A stretch of DNA of 64,000 nt from Halictus rubicundus (Eukaryota > Arthropoda > Insecta > Hymenoptera > Halictidae). Numbering within the stretch: the first letter of the stretch is position 1; each line of letters begins with the position of its first letter. The stretch covers positions 6,262,001 through 6,326,000 of the forward strand of contig NC_135157.1 of assembly GCF_050948215.1 (NCBI RefSeq), read 5' to 3'. The notes beneath the pieces are model-generated. The model made no database searches and was not told the DNA's origin. It worked only from the letters and a program-made list of their open reading frames with translations. This document shows, piece after piece, positions 38,011 to 48,704 of the stretch. A program made the translations under genes and the position numbers.

Positions 38011-38012
38011 TA

Positions 38013-38769
38013 GGAGTGACACTCGTCCGCAAGGGGTTAATGAGGATCAACCGATGCAGCGAGGGATCGATACACGTATACGGGGCCTTTTCTTCTCGCA
38101 GACAAAAGCATCATCGGCCGAGGAAGAACGAGACTGACCTGACATAATAGAATGCTGGATGAGCTCGCGAATACTGCGTACAGTTACACACCGGTGCGGC
38201 CCCGTAGACGAACCTGCCATAAAAGATTCGATGCCACGGGCGTGGGTGTCGCTAGAGAAAGTAAAAAACGCTTCAGGGCCATGTATATTGTCTTTTCAGA
38301 ACGCCCACACTGTCAGAGTGTGTTATCGTATGCGGGCTCGAACTTATGAAACCGAACCTCTCGGAGAACGGACGGAAGGATTTTGAAGAATGCGATGATC
38401 ACTTTCGATGGAATAGATCCCCCTTTTTGCGAACACTATATTTACCAGTTATGTAACCACGGCTAGTCTGCAGTCGTTCGAGCAGATTATGGATATTCGT
38501 CGAGTCTACCGGAAAATTATGTTCGGTTCCTGGCTGCAGATTATGTTTATTTATCATTTCAGACGAACCTTATGGCTGCTGTTAAGTTATTTGTATCTTA
38601 TTCAATTTTTTAAAGGAGGAAACAAATTCCTGTGCACCTCCTGTTTCATTAGGGTTAATTAACTCTGCTACGTTGCTTCGGTGGAAATTGGATTTAGATG
38701 CTGAACTTCTTGTATTTTATTATCTTATTCATTATATTGCCTTGCCTTTCTCGGATTGGCTCCCCCTCT
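38013..38769. other. No gene recognised
   Basis: Moderate GC at 38030-38420 with short frames lacking motifs, then AT-rich sequence leading into the 104-bp array. Confidence 0.4.
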
Positions 38770-39215
38770 TCGTTCTTATATAATTTTGTATACTATAATA
38801 TAACATAATATAGTACACAATTTAATTTATATATAATACAATTTTAAAAAATTATTAAGCGATGGAGTGAATTTTTATTTAACTCTACTATATTATATTT
38901 TGTATAATATAATATAGTACATAATTTAATTTATGTATAATACAGTTTAAAAAAATTATTAAGCGATGGAGTGCATTTTTATTTAACTCTACTATATTAT
39001 ATTTTGTATAATATAATATAGTACATAATTTAATTTATGTATAATACAATTTAAAAAAATTATTAAGCGATGGAGTGCATTTTTATTTAACTCTACTATA
39101 TTATATTTTGTATAGTATAATATAACATAATATAGTACATAATTTAATTTGTATATAATACAATTTTAAAAAATTATTAAGCGATCGAGTGAATTTTTAT
39201 TTAACTCCCGTTTCC
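38770..39215. repeat. About 104-bp tandem array (about 4 units) next to a TA MITE end
   Basis: Units restart at GCGATGGAGTG (38859, 38963 and 39067) and GCGATCGAGTG (39181). Spacings are 104, 104 and 114 bp. Each unit joins an AT-rich segment (TTGTATAATATAATATAGTA) to AAAAAATTATTAAGCGATGG and TTTTTATTTAACTC. The last unit leads into CTCCCGTTTCCCACGATCGA and a MITE B end at 39261. Confidence 0.8.
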
Positions 39216-39261
39216 CACGATCGATCCTGATAACTTTTATTTTGCATGAAGATCCGCAATC
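39216..39261. mobile_element. TA MITE, GACTGCGGATTTT family, B end next to the 104-bp array
   Basis: Reads CGATCGATCCTGATAACTTT, then TATTTTGCATGAAGATCCGC and AATC, followed by TA (39262-39263). Confidence 0.6.
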
Positions 39262-39263
39262 TA

Positions 39264-41000
39264 GTTATCTATTTTCGAATCGTAGTGGATATTGAAAAGC
39301 ATTTTAGTTTTTCCGTTCCTTAAACAATGTTTTAGCAAAATAGAAGTGTTCGTTCCCTACGAAATGGAGTGAGTTATCGACCAACGGATGTTGCGTTTGA
39401 CTACTGTGAATTTTAAATTATTAATTACTGGAAAAAGATCTCTGCAGGAGCGTCTGTAACAGCCGCCTGGAACGTGTTTCCAGTCCTTTAACCCGATTGA
39501 AGCGCGATGTGCGTAAGAACGCGCATGGATTGCCGCGGAAATGAATGAAACGTCGAGGGACGTAGAGACTTAGTTTGCAATTTATTCGCAAAATGATTTA
39601 TCATGGTTACGTGCTAATTAAGATCTAAATGCATACGCGTGCAACGCTCTAGAGTTATTTATACGTATAAATAACACTGTAACGCCGCGATGCTTCTTTT
39701 GTCAAATTCAGCTACCAAGCCGTTACGTAAGCGTTCTAAACGTTAGCCAGCGAATGCAAATTCGGTGAATTGTGCAACAATTGTGGGAACCGAAGTAGCG
39801 GAAATGAAACGTTCGTGTTTAAATGAGTTTAGGATGAACTACAGTCCGATCACATAAACTTCAGTACCTGTCGGATGAATACCAAAGTGTCCCACTTAGC
39901 TGAGACGAGCTTGAAAGCGAGCAAACTTTAAAGCGATTCAATTAAATTCGTTTCGAATCGGTTATCCAGTATAGTTTATAAATTTTAAGATATTTTTGAA
40001 ACTACATCTTCAAAATCATGCTTCAGATACAAACAATCTAAGGCGACGCAATGCAACACTATTTATTGTACAAATTAATAAAAATTGAATCAACATTATA
40101 ACTGAGTGACTGTTCTAATATTCGTTGCCATATTTAATTCGGATAATCGAGATTCCACTGTATTCCTTTGTATTTCAATTTCACAATGTAAGCTATCTGG
40201 TTTTTGTAGTTGTAGCGCTTTAAAGTCAAGTTTCCTTGCAAATTGACCCTTAACCGCAAATAAAAATGATATTACTCAGATGACACGTGGCGAATAAATT
40301 GTTAAGTGTAGAAGTAACATATGTTTAAACAGCAGTCGATTCAACACTTCCTTACAAAGAACGGAAAACTACATTAAGTAGTGAAAATACAAGATTTAAG
40401 AAAAGTACGATTGTTCAACGTACAATTAGTTGCATTGCTGCGAAAAAGTGTGTAAGAGTAGCGCAAGAATGTGCAGCATTTCTTAGCTCCACCTGTCTTA
40501 AATATGCTCGTTCCAGCAACGTGGGACGACGTACGAACACGCTTTTCAACATTGTGCATCATGGTACAAGTAAATTATAGTTCTATATCAGTGCCTTTGT
40601 ACACATTATCTTATTTGTTCTCCCACAGAATACACGTGTCTCGTGCCTTTCACTCGAAAATGGACCGTCTCTGTTAAGTACACCTCGAAGGCGATACGTA
40701 AATGTTTGCAGATCTAAGTAAATATATCCACGTAAACGGGATTTAAGTATTTTGTTAAATATTGTCAGATCAAATAAAACGTTGGATTTTCGGGAGATCG
40801 AAGCCCGAAGTAAAAACAAAGCTACATTCTTCTGCCTGGCATTCCATATTCTAATGTAAGTAATAAATATACGAATTATATTCATGTTTAATAGATATAT
40901 TTAGTTTTCGTGATAAAAGTATTTTTGTAGTGTACTCCTTCAGGATTATATATATATATCCACGGAACAATAATAATACAATGACCAAACGTTTTTGTTT
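39264..41000. other. No gene recognised; scattered transposon ends
   Basis: ACTACAGTCCGATCACATAA at about 39838 resembles the Tc1-like end repeated at 12.5 kb. TTCGGATAATCGAGATTCCA at about 40139 resembles a pogo-like end. No paired partner was found for either. The remainder is single-copy. Confidence 0.4.
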
Positions 41001-41004
41001 TTAA

Positions 41005-41285
41005 TTATTCATTTATGAAACTTTTACCAACATGTTTGTGACATTTTTCTGATTAAAGTGAGTCCATTTTGTAGCACATTTTCCTCGTCTAATTGACGAT
41101 TTAGCAGGGCCTCGATTATCCGAACTGATGCATTCTCCATTATCCGACTACGTGTTTCACGAGTAAATGTGACAAAAATTGTGTCGTGTTTGGAGTCATT
41201 TTAATCAGAAAAATGTCACTAATACGGATGTATTTTTATGTCAACAACTTTTGGTAAAAGTTTCATAAGAAAAACTTGTACTATT
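41005..41285. mobile_element. Inverted-repeat DNA-transposon remnant
   Basis: The left arm TTATGAAACTTTTACCAACA ... GACATTTTTCTGATTAAAGT faces the right arm ATTTTAATCAGAAAAATGTC ... TTTTGGTAAAAGTTTCATAA as inverted repeats of about 70-80 bp. The centre holds GCCTCGATTATCCGAACTGA and CCATTATCCGACTACG. A second partial copy is at 27.5 kb. A CRGTGGATCC-family arm follows directly (about 41275-41375, ending ACTTTTTGGATCG). Confidence 0.6.
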
Positions 41286-41375
41286 TCTTTTTACGAAATT
41301 ATCGCATTTTAAATATCGACAATCTACCTCGAGAATCGGAAATGTAGTTTGAATACTTTTTGGATCGAGCGTGCA

Positions 41376-42088
41376 TCGGGAGGATCCGGTAATGCGTAAA
41401 AAGCAATTGGAAGATTTATTCATTGTGAACAGGTGTGCTCGTGTAATGCGACCGTGCATTTACCACTTCCGTATCGCGCGTTGTCTCGCGCGGGTTCACA
41501 TTCCGTCCGGATCAAATAGTTTCCATTTCACTAGCTAGATTCGGTGTACCATTCCAGGGTGACTTTCACGCAAAGAAATCATTCTAGTCACATAGCAACG
41601 CCGCGCCTCGCTAGAAATTCCATAATGACCTACTACGATTCACCATCACGGGAAATCTTGGCAGGTTTGTTGAATCTTTTGTTCGCTCGTACGCTGGAAC
41701 GGATAAAAAGTTTTAAAAAACCGAACAAAAAATTTCGACCGAACTGTTCTTGCACAAGGTGTTCCAAACATCTGGGTCAATAGCGTCAATACGATAGAAA
41801 AAATGTCGATTCAGTATAATTACATGGTGTTCAACGATTTAAGGGTCACCTACTTCTTTCAACGACACTGTACATTCTGTGCACCAATTGATGCACGTTT
41901 TAAATCGTTTATAAGAAATGATCGTGGTACTTGTAAATAACATTAATCCTTTTAAAGCTATTTTAATTTCGGTGTTACATTTGCACTTGTCTTTTTGAAA
42001 GTTTCAAATTGTTTCCTAGTACAAAAGCATTTTAGAAGAAAAAGAACGAAGATTGTTATCCAATTTTTACTCAACAAAGTTAGAATTG
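41376..42088. other. No gene recognised
   Basis: Single-copy sequence. The 79-residue frame at 41544-41783 lacks any recognisable motif. Confidence 0.4.
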
Positions 42089-42246
42089 TACTGCGGATTT
42101 TTATGCAAAATAAAAAAATTGTGCATCAACTGCAAGATTCAAGTGAAAATTGATTTCTCTCACTAATCGCGTAATTATAGTGAAAATAATATTCTTCTCA
42201 ACTGTCTACTATTCTAAATTTTACCTCTCCATTTTTGTCCTCCGTC
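42089..42246. mobile_element. TA MITE, GACTGCGGATTTT family
   Basis: The B end reads TACTGCGGATTTTTATGCAA then AATAAAAAAATTG. The A end is shortened by a deletion: CCATTTTTGTCCTCCGTC, then TA (42247-42248). Length is about 158 bp. Confidence 0.65.
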
Positions 42247-42249
42247 TAG

Positions 42250-42378
42250 TTGTATAACAATTACAATACTACATCTACTCAAACCTCAGACCAATTTTAT
42301 TCCAACATGTGCTTTAATAAAGAAGTTCGTTCAAAAAATTGGGGACCAGTCATTTTCACTGGTATGGTAGTACTAGCG
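42250..42378. mobile_element. piggyBac-like MITE, CACTRGAACNACC family, 3' fragment
   Basis: Only the right part survives: GTGCTTTAATAAAGAAG, then GACCAGTCATTTTCACTGG and the end GTACTAGCG before TTAA at 42379-42382. The left part is missing, and the fragment abuts the TA MITE ending at 42246. Confidence 0.6.
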
Positions 42379-42382
42379 TTAA

Positions 42383-43399
42383 CAAATTACTGCCGATTAT
42401 TTACAACAGATTTAGTTGGTTAACTAGCACACCGTTATTCCTATCAATCCGCAGAACGATTCCGTCACGTGTGTACGCTTGATCAGCGACCGAGAGAGAG
42501 AGAGAGAGAGAGACGACTTTCGATTACACGAGGCTTCACGCCTTTTATTTAGTGCAGATTCGTGCAAAAAGGGTTAATATCCTGCCTGGCACTTGTTCAC
42601 GATGGTCAAGATAAATGAAACGCGGCAGTAAGCTTTGTCGGACGGTAGTCACAATGCCCATAGATTATACTTAAGGACAGTTACTCAGGCCGATTCTTTC
42701 TTTTTGTGTAATGAGAAGTTGAGATAGAGAAAAGTTTTGCCAGCCTAATATTTATCGACGGACGAAGCGCGGCGAATGGATTCGCTTTGTGAAGATTTCG
42801 CCGGCTTCTCCCGTGGCATGGCGGTCGTTCGAAACGAGTTCGCAGACCAGGAAACCGTTCGGCGGTTAATGTAGCCATTAGTTATTTCCAATCGTCAAAC
42901 GTTCCACGATGGACTGTGCTTAACGGAATTTCTCGAGTATCTCGTTTCGAGTCTGTCGTTTCTTTCACGGGCTAGGAAATGGCGCGAACGATTTCATAAG
43001 TATTCGCCCGACTACTTTCTCCTGGCTCCCTCCCCCCCCCCCTCCCCTATCTGCCTTTGTTGCACCGGGTCGAAATCGGATGCAGAGCAGCGCGAGTGAG
43101 CCATAGCTAATCGAATCTACAACTTTCTAGTTAAAGTCAAAGTAAACGAAGGAACTCGACGAAAAACTGGACGACCTGGTCCAGGTATATGTACCTTGTA
43201 TAACATGCTGATTCGCGGGCCCGACAACACCTCGCCTGGCGGGAAAACCGTGCTGTTGTACACCAGGTCGCGGATTTTTCAGTCCATATTTTTATGGATC
43301 ATTTTGCAGAAACTAGGGTACCGACGCTAGCTTATCCCGCCCGGTGAAAGACTAATACGCGGCTAAGACTTACTTCTACGTTGCATTTATTATGCTTTC
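42383..43399. other. No gene recognised; simple repeats
   Basis: An (AG)n tract lies at 42491-42514 and a C-rich run at about 43029-43046. The CpG-rich patch at about 42900-43380 has no supported exon. Confidence 0.4.
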
Positions 43400-43403
43400 T
43401 TAA

Positions 43404-43620
43404 CACTGGAACGACCGAGCAATAAATGCGACTGGCGTATATTGCTTTGTAACAGTGACAAGACTGTGCCCGTTCAGACTTCATACAGCTTTTATTGTAA
43501 TATGTGCTTCAATGAAGAGGTTCATTAAAAAATTTCCGATGAAAACATTTTTACAATTTCAGTAATTGTGAAAGAAAAAGTTAGGAAGCAGTGATTTTGA
43601 CTGCTCCGGTCGTTCTAGTG
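43404..43620. mobile_element. piggyBac-like MITE, CACTRGAACNACC family, copy 2
   Basis: Starts CACTGGAACGACCGAGC and ends GGTCGTTCTAGTG, with TTAA at 43400-43403 and 43621-43624. Length is 217 bp. The interior segments AATAAATGCGACTGG and TTCAGTAATTGTGAAAG are shared with the copy at 47.3 kb. Confidence 0.8.
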
Positions 43621-43744
43621 TTAATGACAACGCTTGCAGAATAACGTAACGAACCAAAGAAAGAACTGCAAGAATTTGGGCAAATCAGTAAGTAGTAATC
43701 AGTAAGTAGTTTGGTCAGTAAGAGTCTATACGAGGAAGTACAGT

Positions 43745-43795
43745 GTTTACTTGATATATGTCCAAAACACGGGTCTAACCAGAGACATACATCGA
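43745..43795. repeat. Short hairpin repeat (GTTTACTCGATATATGTCC family)
   Basis: GTTTACTTGATATATGTCC, then AAAACACGGGTCTAACC and the inverted arm GAGACATACATCGA. It is nearly identical to the copy at 58817-58875. Confidence 0.7.
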
Positions 43796-43998
43796 CCAGG
43801 AGATTCTTTGATCCACGCCGAACGTAGAAAAAGGACAGCGAAGAGGCTTACTCCTCTAGGGGACTTTTATCGGCTAGATATTAGGGCATATATAGAGTAC
43901 ACACTCTAATAGATCAATCGAAGATGAAATAAAAGATTAACGTTAACGTTTTAAGTCTTGCGCCATGGCGGGTACTTTTGACGACACCATGAGAGTGG

Positions 43999-44168
43999 AC
44001 TGCGAATTTTATGAATATATTACAAAAAGTGGGTAGATGCGATTTAATACAGTAAAAGGATTAAAAGAATTTGTTCAGCTATTATGTCCGTCTTGTTGAA
44101 ATTATTATAGGAAGAATGACAATTTGGCTCATGATTTTTATTTTTATTTTGCGTAACGATCCGCAGTC
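43999..44168. mobile_element. TA MITE, GACTGCGGATTTT family, full-length copy
   Basis: The A end is GACTGCGAATTTTATGAATA. The B end is TTTATTTTGCGTAACGATCC then GCAGTC, followed by TA. Length is 170 bp. The interior GATGCGATTTAATACAG matches other copies. Confidence 0.7.
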
Positions 44169-44979
44169 TAGACGTTACTAAACCCATTCAAATATTTACG
44201 TACCAATTTTCTTCCACACATTTTTTAACTTTTGTGAAATTATTGATCTCCCTATCGAGTCTAATATAAATAGCTGACGATTTAAACTGGCTGCTCGAAA
44301 AAGAGAACGCTGGTAACCCTGGGGAAAATTGGAAACTTATTATAGCTATTGATTTTTCTAAAGGGCATGGGCTATTTGTTATTATAAACATAAAGTCATT
44401 GTGAATCTTTCATAGTAAATAAGTGCAAACAAAAAGTGCAATGCAGGTGCTGAATACTTTACTTAAGCTATGCAAAATCTTGAGTTAAGATTTTTAATAA
44501 GAAACAACCCCCCCCCCCCATTAAAGTTTCTATCAAGTTCTAAATAAAACAAAGATTGAAATGAGCTGTATCTAACGTTTCCATCGTCTTTAATACTTTC
44601 TCAAGTCATTATTTGAAACACAAATAGATTGAATTTAAATTTAATTGATAATTATATTTAATTTTTTTTTTAGATGGAAATGTAACACTAGGGTATAGTG
44701 GATTCAGTACAATCAAAAAGCATATTTTATCAACATGCAATGTCGACATGCAATGATTGCGGTGACGCACGATGCTACGATAATTAAATGCGAATGGAGT
44801 AAAAAATTTTTATGTCTTGAACGTTTTTTTTACCGCTATGAGTAAAATTATGTGTGGAGCTGCAGGAGGCTCAATTGCGAATATCAAGAGTAAATAATAA
44901 AAATACTACATTTTTAGAGTTTTTTAAAAAAGTTAATACTTCGATTATGTTGAGTATTGTCTTTCTAGTAAAAAAAGCA
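44169..44979. other. No gene recognised
   Basis: AT-rich single-copy sequence with an 11-base C run near 44509-44519. Confidence 0.4.
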
Positions 44980-44981
44980 TA

Positions 44982-45104
44982 GGGTAAGGGACCCAATTAT
45001 TGTGGGCTGCCAATTACTGTGCCTATACTAATTATGCTTTAAAAATGTGTACAATTAATATAGTCACAGTAATTGGTACCCCACAATAATTGGGTCCCTT
45101 ATCC
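44982..45104. mobile_element. Palindromic TA MITE (GGGTAAGGGACCC family), shortest copy
   Basis: At 123 bp it is almost entirely palindromic. It starts GGGTAAGGGACCCAATTATT and ends AATTGGGTCCCTTATCC, flanked by TA at 44980-44981 and 45105-45106. The centre is TTATGCTTTAAAAATG. TA duplication suggests Tc1/mariner-type mobilisation. Confidence 0.8.
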
Positions 45105-45733
45105 TAAACTAAATATTTTTGTTTACAACTGATCAGTTACAGATCGAGTTCAACTTAAAGTTTCTACAACTTTAAAGCAATATTTCATCCCTTATTGACT
45201 TATTATTATTAGAGTGCTAATTCTTAACTTGAGCTTAAAATGTAGTCTAGACTTTTTGTTAAATAATCGTATAATCGCTTTGGATTTTTATTTTTTGAAT
45301 AATTGTATGTGCAGTTATATTTCATAATATCTTAAATGCTATATCTATAGTTGCTATCGCGAATTTTGAACGTATTATGCAAAATTATAATTGAACTGTC
45401 CACGTGTTAACAATACAAATACGCAATTAAAAGTAAAGAAAAATACAAGGAGTATTATTGCCTTGTTTGCCTTGATTCATATAGTCCCATCACGCCAAAT
45501 GAAAAATGGGTGACGTGCATTAACTATAACGATTGAGTGCACAAAGAGGACACTAAACAGCATGATTTATATGTTTGTCATAATTGTGAAAGCGAATAAA
45601 TGTGTAATTAGAAGTAATGTAGTCGAAAGTTCTTTTCGAAGAACTTGTTTTTTTTTTGTATCAATATAATTATTCAACTTCATTTACGGTAATCGTATTG
45701 CCAAATTCTTATAATATGTTTTTCCTGTCTTAA

Positions 45734-45975
45734 CCCTTAGCACTCGAATGGCGACTGTAAGGCGCCACTAACCATTGATGTGTCATTATTCAAAACATTT
45801 TTTACGTTATTAAATTTGTTTGTATTCAATAAATTACTAAACACTTCAGTATTGTACGAGTAAATTGCACCATTTTTGTATGTATAACATGAAAAAAAAA
45901 ATATATAGAAAGGAAATATTCTAGGTCGGAAGAAATGCTTCGTTTTGGAGTTAAAATAGCTTCGAGTGCAAAGGG
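45734..45975 (-). mobile_element. piggyBac-like MITE, CCCTTTGCACTCG family, copy 4
   Basis: Starts CCCTTAGCACTCGAATGG and ends CGAGTGCAAAGGG, with TTAA at 45730-45733 and 45976-45979. It is closest to copy 3: both carry GGCGCC(A/T)TA-type sequence near the GCTAAGGG end and AGAAATG(C/T)TTCG near the other. Confidence 0.8.
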
Positions 45976-45979
45976 TTAA

Positions 45980-47303
45980 ATTGCACGTATTAATTTTCAT
46001 AATAAATGTATACAGATCCGTTGTTTAATAATAATATTCCCACCGATATTAAAAACGTCATAGTCCTTTTGAAAATGTTCAAACATCACTGTGGGTGACT
46101 GTATGTATAAATTTGTAATTATAAACAGCTGCGTGCGTGTGTTCGTGCGTTCAATTCTGCAGTTTTGATTACAACGTCAGAATCACTCGATCTCCTGTAA
46201 TTTTTGGGGGACGATTATTCGGTGGTGAACGTGTTTGAACTCCGGGGTCTCGGCTGTCTCGGACAATTGCCATAGTAGCCAATGACAACGATGCGGCATA
46301 TATCGTGTACTCACGTTAACCATCCGCAGTTGCGTTTACGTCGCTTTAATCCAGGCAGAGACACCTCTCTTCGCGGAGGTCCTCCTCGAGAGATCCTCCT
46401 GAAGGTCGCGCTTAGGTCCTCTCACTTTATCACTTCTCAGAAGAAAGGATCGGTTCGTTTGCATGCACAAACACTGACTGTAAGCGGCACTCACACTTTC
46501 GACGATCAACCCTGTCTCCTCCGGCAGGGTTCTCAACCGAGTCGACGCGGAAAAATCGTGGAAAACCTATATACGGTGTGTCGGGAATATAGAGTCGATC
46601 GGGTCAAACGACATCAGTCAAGTGAAATTCTCGTGCGAACGGTGACGCGCGACAGGAACATGATGTGATATCAGAGAAAAACTTTTACCACCGCGGATGA
46701 CTACAACCGACTGACTGACTGAATGACTGACTGACTGCGCGCTGACTACCAGCCGTGAACTGCCAGTCGCGGATCCAGACCCGATCACCACCATCCTTGC
46801 TGGCCTTCCATCTCTTTCTCTGGTCGCCGAGTTACTGACGACCGTCCTCTCTCTTTTCTCTCCCTTCTCCCTCGCTCCGCAACGTTTGAATCGCGCGCGT
46901 CCGGCTTTGTCCTACAGCCACGGACAAAAAAGATAGGGCGCCCTTCGTTTCTTTGTGTTTCCATATCTTACAATTAGACAAATACATGTATAATAGATAT
47001 AGGATATGCATAAGAACGCAGTGTTTCAAGATAAACGGAGTACTGGTGTCCACAGCTGACGTCACAAAATAATTAGAAATGGTGGATAGTGTATTGCGAC
47101 ATAGATATATTCTTCTTATTTTCTTTTTTCTTTTTTCTTTTTTGAAAGTAAAAGTTGTGAGGAAATAAATACAAATTTCATACTATCGACGTCTACATTA
47201 AAATTTAACTTTTTCCAAATTATCATTGACAAAATAGAGTAAAGACAAAATAAGAGTAAAGTAAAAACGAACGAGTAACCGGGTCTATAAGTATATATTT
47301 TGT
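45980..47303. other. GC-rich block without recognised gene
   Basis: CpG-rich at about 46130-46930. It includes a GACT microsatellite (46708-46738) and pyrimidine-rich sequence after it. Such a block could be a promoter, but no exon or core promoter element can be defended. Confidence 0.35.
46708..46738. repeat. Microsatellite, (GACT)n
   Basis: Imperfect run of GACT/GAAT units. Confidence 0.8.
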
Positions 47304-47307
47304 TTAA

Positions 47308-47528
47308 CACTAGAACTACTGAGCAATAAATGCGACTGGTATATGTATATTGTTTTGTAACAATGATATGATTGCGTCTATTCAGACTTCATACAAGTTG
47401 TATCGTAATACGTGTTTTAATGAAAGAGTTCTTTCGAAAATGTCAGATGAAAACACTTTTATAATTTCGGTAATTGTGAAAGAAAAAACTAGTGACCAGT
47501 CGTTCCGACTGTTTCGATAGTTCTAGTA
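47308..47528. mobile_element. piggyBac-like MITE, CACTRGAACNACC family, copy 3
   Basis: Starts CACTAGAACTACTGAGC and ends AGTTCTAGTA. The left flank is TTAA (47304-47307) and the right flank is TTAT (47529-47532), presumably a mutated TTAA. It is 221 bp and collinear with copy 2 along its whole length. Confidence 0.75.
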
Positions 47529-47532
47529 TTAT

Positions 47533-48704
47533 TGACGAGTGCACTCGTCATGGGGAAAAGAAATTCGCTTTGAGTGCCAAGTGTCCCGTAAATGGAAGAC
47601 AAAACTATTTGTTCAGATTTATAAATGAATTTTGGCGTTATTGTATTTAGTGTAACGAAGTTGCTTAGGATCTGCAAAATGCCAGAAAGTCGAATGTTTT
47701 GGCAGCATTTGTATGCTTTTCTGTACACTTCTATAAAAATAAGAATTAATTGTATAATATATGCAAAAATCAGCTGATTCCCTTGCCTGGAATTTAATGG
47801 GTTAATTAAAATAATTTTATATTTGTTCACAATGAATTTATTGTTTATTTGTCCCATTTTACAAATACTCCATCATCCCTGGAGGATTAAATAATGTTCA
47901 TGATTAATTGATTGTTCATCTTTAATTAGTTTCTAGAGACAATGTAGACAACTTGTTGTTATAAGAAGGTGAAAAGGATATATAGAAAAGAAAAGAATGT
48001 GGTTGTAAGAAGTACCGAAAAACGGGAGCGATCAGAAGACAACGTTGGAAAAAGAAAGCAAAAGCGAACTGTAACTGAAAGAAGAGAAAACGTGTTTCGT
48101 AGCCTGGAGCCACAGGTTGTTCTGGTGAAAGCCCATACACGTTGACTTTTCTCGAAATGTTCTTTCCGGCGTTATGCCAGAAAGAGTTCCCCGTCAACCA
48201 ACAGCTGATCTCTCTTAGAAACATATCATCAAATAATTGTCATTATGATTTACAATTTTTATAGAACGTTGCAATACATTAGTAAAATAATCTTTATAGT
48301 TTTGTTACTTGTTACGTTCATCGTACGTATAAATGCTTGTAACATTTATTATATACTTCCTAATGACATGGATGGCAGAGAGAAGTCAAACCAGAGAAAA
48401 ACAGGTCATTATAAAATGCAATATTGTGAGGATGTAAAATAGGAGAAGATACCTACGACCAACAACAATGTCTATAAGTGTTGTAGTTTAAAAATAATAG
48501 AAACTAACAAGATGCTAACATATTCTCTTCCTCTGAAATACAATAGATATGGGTAAGGAAGGCATAGATGGTCAAATGTTATACCTTAAACATGCTTTAC
48601 AACATGAATCTACATAGTGGTGCTATCTGGTGTTGGTTCGGTACAGTAATAGGATATTGTGCGGTTTTTTCGCGCATGTGCGTCCAAAGGTAGTAACTTA
48701 TCTA
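47533..48704. other. No gene recognised
   Basis: AT-rich single-copy sequence. The minus frames at 47489-47857 and 47922-48224 show no recognisable family. Confidence 0.4.

Noticed and set aside
45737..46000. 87-residue minus-strand frame
   Set aside because: It spans a TTAA MITE and its flank; no coding evidence.
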